From Candidatus Rifleibacteriota bacterium (GTDB taxonomy: Bacteria > Muiribacteriota > Ozemobacteria > Ozemobacterales > Ozemobacteraceae), in the NCBI GenBank assembly GCA_015233565.1, contig JADFXM010000035.1, positions 1 to 64,000 on the forward strand: a DNA stretch of 64,000 nucleotides. Reading direction: 5' to 3'. The notes beneath the pieces are model-generated. The model was not told the origin of the DNA, did no database searches, and was given only the letters and a program-made list of their open reading frames with translations. How positions within the stretch are numbered: the first letter of the stretch is position 1; the number at the start of each line of letters is the position of its first letter. The position numbers and the translations under genes were made by a program. This document shows, one piece after another, positions 17,835-26,079 of the stretch.

Positions 17835-18267
17835 ATATTTCTCCAAACAGTGTTCGAAGATCTGATGAATCATCGAAGTCTTCGAGTGGAAAAAGACTTG
17901 CGTGGACATTAGAAATTGTTGCGATTTTCTTGTTTTCCATTTTTACACTGCCCTGGAAAATGATGTGGTCTTTTCCTCTGGATAGAATTGTTATTTCTAT
18001 GAAAGCCTTTTCGCCAGGCCTGAGCGAATCAAACAAAGTTACGCTGTCAAATTCGTCAGCAATAGCACAACTTTTGAAATCGGAGGAAAGAACTTCAAGC
18101 CAATAGGCTGCTTGAAAAAGGCTTTCCACTAAAAGGATAACAGGGAATTTGGGACTATCCCCAAAGGGGGTTTTCAGATCATATTCTTCAAAAGAAACCG
18201 ACTTCACACCGAGGAAAGATTCGTTCGGTTTAAAGTTAACGACATGGTCAATAAAGCGGTATCTCAC
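17827..18267 (-). CDS. Hotdog-fold (FabZ/FabA-like) protein
   Basis: A protein of about 146 residues starting at GTG 18267 (sequence VRYRFIDHVVNF), which mirrors the MRFFLIDRI start of the bona fide FabZ in the same operon. GVKSVSFEEYDL, FPVILLVESLFQAAYWLE and a C-terminal beta-rich part fit a hotdog thioesterase/dehydratase, but the usual catalytic His of the HFP motif is not visible (the equivalent region reads GDSPKFPVILL), so it may be a non-catalytic or altered member. A longer upstream frame exists without a ribosome site. The GTG overlaps a TGA of a small upstream frame (GTGA), and the 3' end overlaps the methyltransferase start. Confidence 0.6.
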   Translation of the reverse strand: MRYRFIDHVVNFKPNESFLGVKSVSFEEYDLKTPFGDSPKFPVILLVESLFQAAYWLEVLSSDFKSCAIADEFDSVTLFDSLRPGEKAFIEITILSRGKDHIIFQGSVKMENKKIATISNVHASLFPLEDFDDSSDLRTLFGEIYE

Positions 18268-18467
18268 AGATTTTTTTCGTAATAATCCAAATATTGCAAT
18301 TGAAGAAGCGATAAAGTAACTGCAATTGAGGGGAAACATTTGTCCCCGGTGCAGTCGGCGTACATGTAGTGGACCCAATTCAAGCAATTTTCCATTGCAC
18401 CTTGGAATTGCTTTATCACGTCGTTTCTCTCAATGGAAAGATATTCATTTGCAAAATAAGGAATCAA
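18264..18467 (-). CDS. Possible small protein coupled to the hotdog gene
   Basis: A frame of up to 67 codons between the acyl carrier protein and the hotdog gene, starting with TTG 18467 or, with AAGGT just upstream, at an internal ATG. It ends in a GTGA overlap with the hotdog start, the arrangement expected of a real coupled gene. The sequence (ending LQLQYLDYYEKNL) matches nothing I know. It could also be the remnant of a larger lost gene, such as a missing synthase. Confidence 0.3.
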   Translation of the reverse strand: MIPYFANEYLSIERNDVIKQFQGAMENCLNWVHYMYADCTGDKCFPSIAVTLSLLQLQYLDYYEKNL

Positions 18468-18509
18468 TAATAGTTTCGCAGGTTAATTAGTCGAAGCAAA
18501 AAATAATAA

Positions 18510-18911
18510 TCAATTTGCAGGATTTAAAGACATTTTTCGTTGGATTAAATGGACGAAAACCGCTACGGTTAACAGGGATGGAATTTCCGCTTTCCTAAGG
18601 CCCGTAATCAGCCTGGTTTGGTCGACTTCGGGAAGGGCTTTTTTCAGTTCCGCAATGGCTTCCTCTGTGAGATAGCCATTTTTTTCGAAAATCCCGCCCG
18701 GGATGACTTTTTTAACTTCCTTTTCAAATTCATTTGGCTCAATTACAATATTGAAAGTCTCCTCGATTAGAAAACTGAGGTCGAGTAGATCAATGGATTC
18801 AGCACCAAGGCCGCCGACCAGAACACTTTCCATCAATATTTTTTCTTTGGGGATTCCAAGAACATTTCGAATCAGATCCTGGAGTTTCTCGAATGTTTCC
18901 TGTTCAGTCAT
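18510..18911 (-). CDS. Acyl carrier protein-like protein
   Basis: A 133-residue carrier. Residues 5-90 form the carrier domain: LRIRNVLGIP-like first helix region, then GAESIDLLDLSFLIEETF, in which the Ser would carry phosphopantetheine. The domain is followed by a ~45-residue tail (KALPEVDQTRLITGLRKAEI) that ordinary 80-residue carriers lack; tails of this kind occur in carriers dedicated to secondary lipids. GAGGAAG precedes ATG 18911. It lies 28 bp after the FabG gene in the same operon and presumably carries the chain that FabG and FabZ reduce and dehydrate. Confidence 0.8.
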   Translation of the reverse strand: MTEQETFEKLQDLIRNVLGIPKEKILMESVLVGGLGAESIDLLDLSFLIEETFNIVIEPNEFEKEVKKVIPGGIFEKNGYLTEEAIAELKKALPEVDQTRLITGLRKAEIPSLLTVAVFVHLIQRKMSLNPAN

Positions 18912-18939
18912 AATTTTGTCTTCCTCTAAGCTTAGTAAT

Positions 18940-19752
18940 TTAAATTTTCATGCCAAATCCGCCGTCGACTGAAATAATTTGTCCAGTGATGTATGAAGCG
19001 GCGGGTGATGTAAGAAATGCTACTACTGAGGCTATTTCTTCGGGTGTTCCGAATCGGTCAAGCAAGATTCGCGGTAGGATGCGTTCTTTGTGTTCAGCCA
19101 GGACATGTTTTGACATCTCTGTGACAACTGTGCCTGGAGCTACTGCATTTACAAGTATTCCACGGGGGGCAAGTTCGATGGCCAAAGCTCGTGTCAACCC
19201 TTCCAGGGCGGCTTTCGAGGCGACGTAATTGGTTTGTCCTCGTCCACCTCTTTGGGCAACGATTGAAGAAATGTTTACAATTCGTCCCCAGCGGCGGCGT
19301 ACCATATATCTTGCACAGGATCTGGCCATATAAAATGCACCATCGAGGTTGACGGATAGAACTTTTTCCCAGGCTTCGTCTTCCATTCCAAGAATTGGTG
19401 CATCTTCGGTAACACCTGCATTATTTATTAGGATGTCCACTGCTCCGAATTCTTTTACTACCTTTTCTACGGCTTGTTGACAGGAAGAGCTTTTCTCGAG
19501 TTCAATCGGCAACAACAACGGACAAGAAAAACTTGTTTGGGGCTTGTAAATTTCTTTTACAAGTCTGCAAGTTTCAAGTGCTTCTTCCTCTTTTGAACGA
19601 TAACCGATTGCGATAGTACATCCGGATTTCGCAAGTTCGATTGCGATTGCTCTTCCGATTCCTCGCGAGGCTCCAGTTACAAGTGCTACTCGCGGTTTTT
19701 CAGGTTCAGGTTTTTTTGGAAGTTCCGGATTTCTTTCTTGATGGTCAGTCAT
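18940..19752 (-). CDS. fabG: 3-oxoacyl-ACP reductase (FabG-like SDR)
   Basis: A 270-residue SDR. VALVTGASRGIGRAIAIELA binds NADP, NNAGVTED follows, the catalytic Ser is in NISSIVAQRGG, and NYVASKAALEGLTRALAIEL contains Tyr and Lys. It also shows VAPGTVVTEM and a GQIISVDGGFGM end. These are typical of ketoreductases acting on acyl-carrier thioesters. A charged, Pro-rich N-terminal extension of about 20 residues is slightly unusual. Its ATG overlaps the end of fabZ by 8 bp, and the carrier gene follows 28 bp later, so it belongs to the acyl operon. Confidence 0.85.
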   Translation of the reverse strand: MTDHQERNPELPKKPEPEKPRVALVTGASRGIGRAIAIELAKSGCTIAIGYRSKEEEALETCRLVKEIYKPQTSFSCPLLLPIELEKSSSCQQAVEKVVKEFGAVDILINNAGVTEDAPILGMEDEAWEKVLSVNLDGAFYMARSCARYMVRRRWGRIVNISSIVAQRGGRGQTNYVASKAALEGLTRALAIELAPRGILVNAVAPGTVVTEMSKHVLAEHKERILPRILLDRFGTPEEIASVVAFLTSPAASYITGQIISVDGGFGMKI

Positions 19753-20200
19753 TTTGCATCCACATTTTCATTAGTTTGACACGCCATTCATCCAGTTTCG
19801 GGTCGTCAACCTGTTTGAAAGAAAAAACCATTTCCGATCCGGTGAGGAGGCGACTATTCAGATAAGCTTCAACTTTGGCTTTTCCAGCGATTTCATTCAG
19901 AGAAAGTAAGGTTGCGGAGTATTGGAGAGTATCACCGGGTTTAACCATATTCCGAAATTTGACTCGTTCAATAATAGAAACGACTGCTTTTGCATCTTTC
20001 CCAAATTTTTCCTTTAAACTGGCTTCGACAAGAAGCCCCGCAAGTTGCGCCATACCTTCGAGAATCAATACTCCGGGCATGACCGGCCTTCGGGGAAAAT
20101 GGTCGTTAAAAAAATCTTCACTGAGGGAAATATTTTTCAGCGCTTTTGCTTCTTTTCCGATTTCCCACTGTGTAATTCGGTCGATGAGAAAAAAACGCAT
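19745..20200 (-). CDS. fabZ: 3-hydroxyacyl-ACP dehydratase (FabZ-like)
   Basis: A 151-residue hotdog enzyme removing water from 3-hydroxyacyl-ACP. The FNDHFPRRPVMPGVLILEGMAQ-type motif (about residues 33-54) contains the catalytic His and Glu. Start is ATG 20200, because GAGAGG lies eight bases upstream; the longer frame from 20230 has none. First gene of a minus-strand operon running to 17208 and probably to 13153. The operon has dehydratase, reductase and carrier but no condensing enzyme, so chain extension must rely on a synthase elsewhere. Confidence 0.85.
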   Translation of the reverse strand: MRFFLIDRITQWEIGKEAKALKNISLSEDFFNDHFPRRPVMPGVLILEGMAQLAGLLVEASLKEKFGKDAKAVVSIIERVKFRNMVKPGDTLQYSATLLSLNEIAGKAKVEAYLNSRLLTGSEMVFSFKQVDDPKLDEWRVKLMKMWMQND

Positions 20201-20280
20201 ATTTCCTCTCTTTTCGGTTAATTCAGGCATAAATTTTGCAGTCTAAACCCATAAATTATTGCATTCACAAAAGCTGCATT

Positions 20281-21738
20281 TCAATTCTTCGAAGCTCCGG
20301 AATGCAATTTTTCGAACGTGCGACACTGATTCGCAAGCTTAAATGCCACCTGTACGGAAGGATCAGTCGAGGCTGCCTGTTGAAGCATCAAAAGTGTCTG
20401 GGATTCTCCGTTGGCTTCCTCGGAAACTACGCGTTGAGCCAACATGTGCATCGTAGCCTGAATGCGATCGGCCACGATATCGTTATGGGATAAGGGTTCC
20501 AAGTCTTTTAAAGCAGAAATAGCTGAAAAAGTATCAAGTGTGGGGATATTCTGCGCTCCGCCCGGCGTCACTAAACCGTATGTGCCGGATTTTTCTATCA
20601 GGTACAATACTGCAGGAACGTTTTGGTCACAGATTCCGGCGATTTCTGTTGGCGCTGGAATAAACGCCTTTGCAAGTTCAAACGTGAAAGACAAGCTTTT
20701 GCAAACGCCATACATGAAGTCATCTGCATCACCTGACGATGGATACATTTCCGAACTGGTTTCGGCTGTATAATTATTGAATTTAGCCAATTCATTAGCG
20801 AATTTCTTGAACAATTCTTCATCGGGATTGGTCACACCCGTGGCATAACTCCATGGATAGAGGATCAACTCGGCATAACTGTGGAATGTAATGTCAGCAG
20901 AGAACTGCATGCGTTGGGCAAAATCACGAATCGCTTGGGTTTCGGGTTCGCTGAATCCACTTGGACCTCGATATGTATCATCACTTGGGTTAGTGCTGGC
21001 ACCTGCTCCACCCCATTTGTAACCGTAGTTGCGGTTAGGATCGACGCCAAAGGTTCCATCGGAATTCTTCCGGCGATTCTTGCGCCAGAATTTCTCTTTG
21101 GTTTGACTATAGGTCATGCCATCCGGATTAACCATTGGAACAAAATAGCACTCGCGTGTATCAACCAGCCTGGTCAAACGTTCGTCTTTGCCGTATCCTT
21201 CGAGCAGCATTTTGATTGTGGCCATGGGCACTTCGACGGAAATCCATTCGCGTGCGTGATGATCTCCCATGATCAGACAACGAGGCTCTTTTTCATCAAC
21301 CGTAGGATTCTTGCTGATCTTGAAAGCCCAGATATCGCGGCCTTCGCAACTTTTGCCTATCGAATTCAGTTTGCAAATATTCGGATATTTATTGACGTAA
21401 TCCTTGAGAGTCTGAGTCATTGTGTCGTAAGTAAAATACTGTGCTCCGGCTTTTTGACTGGCAAGGACGTCGGAGACATATTTATCGAGATCAGTTATGA
21501 GAACCGAAGACTTGGGAGATAATTTGGCGAAGGCCTTAATCTGATCCTGGTTGAGAACAACCTCAACGAAGTCAAAACCTGCACGAGCTATATCAAACCC
21601 CTTATCAGCCATCGCAACTATGGTTGCGTGGGTAACCCCTTCGAGCCTTACAAGCGACTTGGTGGTAGTAAGCGGCTCGGAAGCCAGACAAAACCCGATG
21701 ACTCCAAAAAACAATACTGCAACTAGGAAACGCTTCAT
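20281..21738 (-). CDS. Secreted zinc carboxypeptidase, M14 family
   Basis: A 485-residue exported metallopeptidase. The signal peptide MKRFLVAVLFFGVIGFCLAS follows a GGAG site when the start is ATG 21738; a second in-frame ATG lies 15 bases upstream. An N-terminal propeptide-like part (to ~100) precedes the catalytic domain: GDHHAREW gives the first zinc His and Glu, DPNRNYGYKW has the substrate-binding Arg, ITFHSYAELILYPW the second zinc His, and SFTFELA the catalytic Glu. All essentials are present. About 90 residues after the domain form a helical tail of unknown role. Likely releases C-terminal amino acids from extracellular peptides. Confidence 0.92.
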   Translation of the reverse strand: MKRFLVAVLFFGVIGFCLASEPLTTTKSLVRLEGVTHATIVAMADKGFDIARAGFDFVEVVLNQDQIKAFAKLSPKSSVLITDLDKYVSDVLASQKAGAQYFTYDTMTQTLKDYVNKYPNICKLNSIGKSCEGRDIWAFKISKNPTVDEKEPRCLIMGDHHAREWISVEVPMATIKMLLEGYGKDERLTRLVDTRECYFVPMVNPDGMTYSQTKEKFWRKNRRKNSDGTFGVDPNRNYGYKWGGAGASTNPSDDTYRGPSGFSEPETQAIRDFAQRMQFSADITFHSYAELILYPWSYATGVTNPDEELFKKFANELAKFNNYTAETSSEMYPSSGDADDFMYGVCKSLSFTFELAKAFIPAPTEIAGICDQNVPAVLYLIEKSGTYGLVTPGGAQNIPTLDTFSAISALKDLEPLSHNDIVADRIQATMHMLAQRVVSEEANGESQTLLMLQQAASTDPSVQVAFKLANQCRTFEKLHSGASKN

Positions 21739-22014
21739 TACTCGATTCTCCATTCATTAATACTTTTGTAAAACAACAAATCAATAGTTGGAATATTACA
21801 CGCTAAGTCGGTTCAACTCGAAACATTATATTCCATAAATTATTTCAATGCAACCTAACTTCTAAATCTTCAGCAATTCTTGGTGGACCTTCAAACAGTG
21901 ATTTTGTATGGCTTACTGAAGAATTGGCCAACAAAAAAACGGGCAAATTTGACAGCTTTGATTGGGCATGCTACTTTGTGGGCGAAAAATTTTTGACTTT
22001 AAAAGGATTTTCAA

Positions 22015-22512
22015 ATGAAGAAGTTATTTTATTGCATATTTCTTGGGGCTTTTTTACTGATAAATTCAGTCTCTTTTGCTGAAAAAATGTCTGATACTGG
22101 CTTAATAGCTTCATCTGCCAGGCTTATTCCCCTGGAAGATCGTTTCCAGAAAGATTCCAAAACCCAGGTAATTACTGATCAACAGACCGGATTGAAATGG
22201 TTGGAAGGGCCTAATAAGGCTACGAGCTGGGTTTCTGCACAGAATTGGATAAAAAGTCTGGGAAATGGTTGGCGAACTCCCACTCGTATAAATTTGAAAA
22301 CATTGTACATCAAAGGTGCTGGAGGCGGGGCTTGTGGAAATATGTCAAAAGCATTTCATTTTCCCAAAAAAGTTTGGAATATCTGGGCGGAATCCCGGGA
22401 TTCATCTACTGCCTGGGAATTCTCTTTCGGGAAAGGCGTTGACTGCTGGGAGAATATTAACTTGCCGTTTGCCCACGGAAATCGAGCATTAGCTGTTATT
22501 TCCGAAAAATAA
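22015..22512 (+). CDS. Secreted DUF1566-like protein
   Basis: A 165-residue exported protein (signal peptide to about residue 22, SVSFA). The body has VITDQQTGLKWLEGP, then WVSAQNWIKSLGNGWRTPT and a final ALAVIS, the layout of the DUF1566/Lcl C-terminal domain found in bacterial surface proteins. Two nearby cysteines may pair. A related protein lies at 40746-41207. Function is unknown; binding to other surface proteins or glycans is only a family-based guess. It converges on the radical SAM gene with one base between the stop codons. Confidence 0.75.
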   Translation: MKKLFYCIFLGAFLLINSVSFAEKMSDTGLIASSARLIPLEDRFQKDSKTQVITDQQTGLKWLEGPNKATSWVSAQNWIKSLGNGWRTPTRINLKTLYIKGAGGGACGNMSKAFHFPKKVWNIWAESRDSSTAWEFSFGKGVDCWENINLPFAHGNRALAVISEK

Positions 22513-22513
22513 T

Positions 22514-23539
22514 TTAGTACATCATTCTATGGCCGGAAGAAAAGGTTTTGATGCGGAACAATCCTTCCCGAATCAAAGAAAGAGGGCGTTTGATCATGAA
22601 GGAGACATCCATATAACATGACAGTGGGCAACTTTCTTTGCAATCCAATTGAAAGAAATTGCCATCACAATGTTTTCTGAATGCATCAATTGGATCAGGC
22701 CATTCAAGTGCGTTGCCAATTGTTTTGTTCAATCGGCTGCATGGGAAAACGATGTCTCCATTGGGATAAATTCGCCAAACCAGCACTGGCTGGCAGTCGA
22801 ACTTTGCCTCTCGTTTTAATCCTTTCAAGTAATCTATGGTAGCTGCAACACGTTTCCCTTTTTTCTTTGCTTCGAGAATCTGGTCGATCAAGTTGTGGTA
22901 ATCAGTATTTCCCTTGAGGGAGGGGTGAAGCTTCGTTTTGAGAAGCGCTGGTCCTGCTGAAAAGGCAATATTATTCTTTCCGCAAAACTCCAAGACTTTT
23001 GACACATCTTTGATATTTTCGGGAAGGATAACGCTATTAATCATCAAACTGGGGTGTCCCATCGGTGCTATTTTTTGAATTGTCTCAAGGACTTTCTCTG
23101 TTGCACCTTGTCGGTTCCAGATACGGTCGGACTTTTCGCGATCGAGGCTGTCGAGGCTGATAATGATTGCATCAACAGAAGCCGCGATTTGGGGAGTCAA
23201 AAGCAATCCGTTTGTGTTCAATGAAATAAAGGTAAATCCAACTTTTCTAGCGCATCGTACAATTTCCGAAAATTCTTTGTGAAGAAGTGGCTCACCACCG
23301 GAAAGCATCAATACGTCGGAATGTCGAACCATTTTTCGGAAAATATTTTCCCACTCTTTTGAGGAAAGTTCTGATTTTTCCATTTCCGGGAATTTCTGTC
23401 CGGTTCCTCCATCACAATAAGAGCACCGTAGATTGCAGGAGAAAGTAAGGTAAACATAGATTCCAAAAGGATAATGAAAGGTTTTTTTTCCTATCGCCCC
23501 AAGAATCTGGTGAGTTAATATTTTTAATGGGAAGGACAT
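22514..23539 (-). CDS. Radical SAM enzyme with C-terminal SPASM-like cysteines
   Basis: A 341-residue enzyme. CNLRCSYC (C-x3-C-x2-C) binds the SAM cluster and LSGGEPLLH is the SAM-binding loop; the C-terminal part has FDCQ, NGDIVFPC, and a CKESCPLSCYMD cluster likely to hold an auxiliary iron-sulfur centre. Such proteins modify peptides, lipids or cofactors; the substrate cannot be told. Start is ATG 23539 with AAGGAG at ideal spacing, shorter than the longest frame. It is alone and next to a 217-bp repeat element. A fragment resembling its first ~25 codons lies at 24770-24848. Confidence 0.8.
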   Translation of the reverse strand: MSFPLKILTHQILGAIGKKTFHYPFGIYVYLTFSCNLRCSYCDGGTGQKFPEMEKSELSSKEWENIFRKMVRHSDVLMLSGGEPLLHKEFSEIVRCARKVGFTFISLNTNGLLLTPQIAASVDAIIISLDSLDREKSDRIWNRQGATEKVLETIQKIAPMGHPSLMINSVILPENIKDVSKVLEFCGKNNIAFSAGPALLKTKLHPSLKGNTDYHNLIDQILEAKKKGKRVAATIDYLKGLKREAKFDCQPVLVWRIYPNGDIVFPCSRLNKTIGNALEWPDPIDAFRKHCDGNFFQLDCKESCPLSCYMDVSFMIKRPLSLIREGLFRIKTFSSGHRMMY

Positions 23540-23612
23540 CTTTTTCTCCTTGCGAGAATTGACGGGGAAATACTTAACTCTCTTTTTCACTTCAAAACAA
23601 TTTTACCAAATA

Positions 23613-23829
23613 ATACCAATTTCAATTAGTTTGTTCAACCGACCTATTTCGTGCTTCAGGTCTGTGTAAATAGGAGTTGGGCTTGACAGAAATGAATGCT
23701 TCTACCGCCCAGCAAGGGTTCCTTATTTCCATAAAAATTCCGTGTTTTCTTGGAAAATATACCGATCCAACTTCATTTTGATCAAATCAATCTTCTTGGG
23801 GTGATGCACGTATTTTTTGGGATTGGTAT
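23613..23829 (+). repeat. 217-bp inverted-end element, copy 3
   Basis: Full-length copy with ATACCAAT/ATTGGTAT ends. It forms a second subfamily with copy 4 at 29147-29363, sharing changes against copies 1 and 2 in the middle region, which weaken the internal hairpin. Flanked by TA and AA. Confidence 0.9.
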
Positions 23830-23865
23830 AATTTATACGATGATACTTTGCGTCAGAAACAAAAA

Positions 23866-23962
23866 GTAAATTCATATTGGCATTGGCAATTAACCATACA
23901 ATTCAAAAAAAAAATCGCGAAAAATTATTTTTTCCAAATTTTTGCACTTGTGTTGGTGCAGT
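23866..23962 (+). repeat. ~100-bp repeat associated with the 217-bp family, copy A
   Basis: The stretch from gtaaattcatattggcatt to ttggtgcagtt is matched in inverted orientation at 53468-53568 and in part at 51960-51988. All three lie within about 40 bp of an end of a 217-bp element, so the two repeats travel or recombine together. There is no open frame. Confidence 0.8.
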
Positions 23963-24050
23963 TTTATTAGTCAAGTATTTCTACTCTTTTTCGGTGCTTT
24001 GCATAGGGTCAATTTAATTTCGCTTCAATTTGTCTATGTGTTCACCAGAA

Positions 24051-24410
24051 TTAAAATTGGTCGGTGGAAAGCAACACGAGGGTACAGGCATTAAGTGCTT
24101 CCTTGCCTGCGCTGACAAGGCGGTCTGAGAGTTCCTGATTTTCTGCTCCCGGATTAAATATGACTCTTCGGGTCGAGCTTTGGAGAATGTCATTTTCAAT
24201 AATTTTCTGGTTCGTTTCGGAAAGATATACGGTGATTGTATCTATTGGCGTGCTGATGGCCTTTAGCGAGGGATAGACGGGAATGCCGTCAATCATTTCT
24301 AAACTTGGGTGGATGGGGAAAGGAGTGTGTCCTTTTTTTTGCAACAGCATGATTGCTTTGTAACTGTAACGATCGGGTTTATTGCTGGCCCCTAAAATTG
24401 CAACATTCAT
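24051..24410 (-). CDS. CoA-binding domain protein (CoA_binding_2, YccU-like)
   Basis: A 119-residue single Rossmann domain: MNVAILGASNKPDRYSYKAI at the start, then PIHPSLEMIDGIPVYPSL and FNPGAENQEL, typical of small stand-alone CoA-binding proteins. Start ATG 24410 has AAAGGAG upstream; the longer frame overlaps the preceding gene. The start overlaps the stop of the DUF3303 gene as ATGA, so the two are translationally coupled. Physiological role of these proteins is unknown. Confidence 0.82.
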   Translation of the reverse strand: MNVAILGASNKPDRYSYKAIMLLQKKGHTPFPIHPSLEMIDGIPVYPSLKAISTPIDTITVYLSETNQKIIENDILQSSTRRVIFNPGAENQELSDRLVSAGKEALNACTLVLLSTDQF

Positions 24411-24688
24411 ATTACTCTCCTTTTGTCGTTCTGTTGAGCGACTTTTGTGGGTGAATCCTGAACCGAAAATACTTGAAAATCCGTAAGATCTTTCCAGTTG
24501 TTGATCCATTCTTCAAAAAGTTCAATGTTTTCCGCTTCCATTAGTTGAAAACACTGTTTGCGATCTACAGTAATCCATGAATCCAGATATTTCAACCCTT
24601 GGGGCAGCATACGACCTTTTTCCTTAAATCTGGCGTATATTTCATCCGTCTTTCCAGGTTTGAAATTTTCGATTACCATGTATTTCAT
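24407..24688 (-). CDS. DUF3303-like small protein
   Basis: A 93-residue cytoplasmic protein that resembles DUF3303: MKYMVIENFKPGKTDEIYARF, then a GLKYLDSWITVDRKQCFQLMEAEN segment (about residues 31-54) and WINNWKDLTDFQV, an alpha-beta-barrel dimer layout. AAGGAAATAGC precedes ATG 24688. It overlaps the CoA-binding gene by four bases. Function is unknown. Confidence 0.75.
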   Translation of the reverse strand: MKYMVIENFKPGKTDEIYARFKEKGRMLPQGLKYLDSWITVDRKQCFQLMEAENIELFEEWINNWKDLTDFQVFSVQDSPTKVAQQNDKRRVI

Positions 24689-24769
24689 TGCTATTTCCTT
24701 GAATGAATCAAGCTTCTGCGAGGCTTATCAGCGAGACTAAACTGAAACTATTGGGGATTACCTTCTTTA

Positions 24770-24848
24770 AGTTCGGGAAAAATAAAAGACTTTTTCCCAA
24801 ATTGCCCCAGGAATCTTGTGAGACAATATTTTTTGATGGGAATAACAT
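24770..24848 (-). pseudogene. Fragment resembling the 5' end of the radical SAM gene at 22514-23539
   Basis: Read on the minus strand from ATG 24848 this matches the first ~25 codons of the radical SAM gene with scattered substitutions and small indels (shared blocks TTCCCAT, ATATT, CTCAC, TTGGGGC, GGAAAAA), but the frame does not continue. It looks like the worn remnant of a duplicated copy. Confidence 0.5.
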
Positions 24849-24862
24849 TATTTTTCCATAAT

Positions 24863-26026
24863 TTATTTTAAACCGAAAATGCTTTCCAGTGCTGAGATCA
24901 GAACCTCAGTATCCTTGGCCGAATTGTACATGTGCAAAGACAAACGGATAAAAATATTCTTTTCATGGCAAGTAACAGGAATTTCGATGTGGAAATCCTC
25001 GAAAAGCTTGCGTTTAAGCTCTACCGGATTGCATTGAGGAACGGGGATCGGTACCATCAAACCGAAATCCGAGTCTTTTCCAATTGGAGACAGTCTGGTT
25101 CTAGCGCATAATTTTTCCATCGTTTTGATCGCGAGGTCATGTAAAGTTTTTCTTCCCTCTGGCCAATTGTGGGTTTCAAGGAAAGAAATTGCTGCAGGAA
25201 CCGTTAAAAAAGGAGAAATATCGCGAGTTCCCTGCCATTGATGATGCCTTTCGAAAAGTGTTTTTCCAGTGTATGAATCAAAATCAACGTGGCCGGCCAA
25301 TGAATCGCTGTATCCCCAGCTTATTACGACGGCCTCCGGAATATTTTGCACTTCAGGACGTGCGTAAAGAAACGCTGATCCCTTGGGTGCACAAACCCAT
25401 TTGTGCAGGTTTCCGGCATAAAAATCGGCTCCAATTTTCTCAAGGTCAAGTGGAATTTGCCCGGGAGCATGTGCACCATCAATTATTGTTTTAATGCCAC
25501 TTTCTCTGGCGATTTGGCAAATTTTTTCAAGGGGAAAAATTAACGCTGTGGTGGAGGTAATATGACTCAGGAAAATGACTTTTGTCCTGGGCGTAATTTG
25601 TTTTCTGAAAAGTTCAACAAATTCATCCTGGTCAGGAAAGGGTAGGGGGATTGAAACTTTAATATACTTCGCTCCGGTTCCTTTCAAAACGAAATTCCAG
25701 ATGTTATCACAGGCCCCGTATTCGTGATCGGTCGAAAGGATTTCGTCGCCTTCACGGAGTTTGAGCGATCGTGCAACCGAATTTATTGCAGTAGTTGAGT
25801 TTGAAAAGAAAACTAAATTTTCGTATTTCGTGTTCAGGAAATTAGCTAAAGCTACTCTGGCAGACTTTAACAAATCGGAAGAGCGCCTGCCAAGAAATTC
25901 GACGGGGTTTTTTTCCATTTCAAGTTGGAAATTCTGATATACCTGTAGAACCTCTTGAGGAGTGGCTCCAAAAGAGCCGTGGTTCAAAAAAACTATTCGG
26001 GGGTCAAGAAGAAAATGATCTTTCAT
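24863..26026 (-). CDS. Class V aminotransferase (isopenicillin N epimerase-like)
   Basis: A 387-residue PLP enzyme. VFLNHGSFGATP near the N-terminus, NSTTAINSV, a DGAHAPGQIPLDL segment and NLHKWVCAPKG with the PLP lysine, then HQWQGTRDISPFL, all typical of the isopenicillin N epimerase/ergothioneine-lyase-like branch, which performs epimerisation or C-S cleavage. The start is ATG 26026, because AAGGAAAT is adjacent; the longest frame begins 16 codons earlier without a site. Gene neighbours do not reveal a pathway. A duplicated scrap of its 5' end lies just upstream at 26080-26129. Confidence 0.85.
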   Translation of the reverse strand: MKDHFLLDPRIVFLNHGSFGATPQEVLQVYQNFQLEMEKNPVEFLGRRSSDLLKSARVALANFLNTKYENLVFFSNSTTAINSVARSLKLREGDEILSTDHEYGACDNIWNFVLKGTGAKYIKVSIPLPFPDQDEFVELFRKQITPRTKVIFLSHITSTTALIFPLEKICQIARESGIKTIIDGAHAPGQIPLDLEKIGADFYAGNLHKWVCAPKGSAFLYARPEVQNIPEAVVISWGYSDSLAGHVDFDSYTGKTLFERHHQWQGTRDISPFLTVPAAISFLETHNWPEGRKTLHDLAIKTMEKLCARTRLSPIGKDSDFGLMVPIPVPQCNPVELKRKLFEDFHIEIPVTCHEKNIFIRLSLHMYNSAKDTEVLISALESIFGLK

Positions 26027-26079
26027 ATTTCCTTGAGCATTGAGGCTTCGATTGTTAGAATTTTGATTTTTCAAGAACA

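Noticed and set aside
18703..18972. Plus-strand frame opposite the carrier protein gene
   Set aside because: The antisense strand encodes a typical carrier with DSL-like phosphopantetheine site, which is the real gene.
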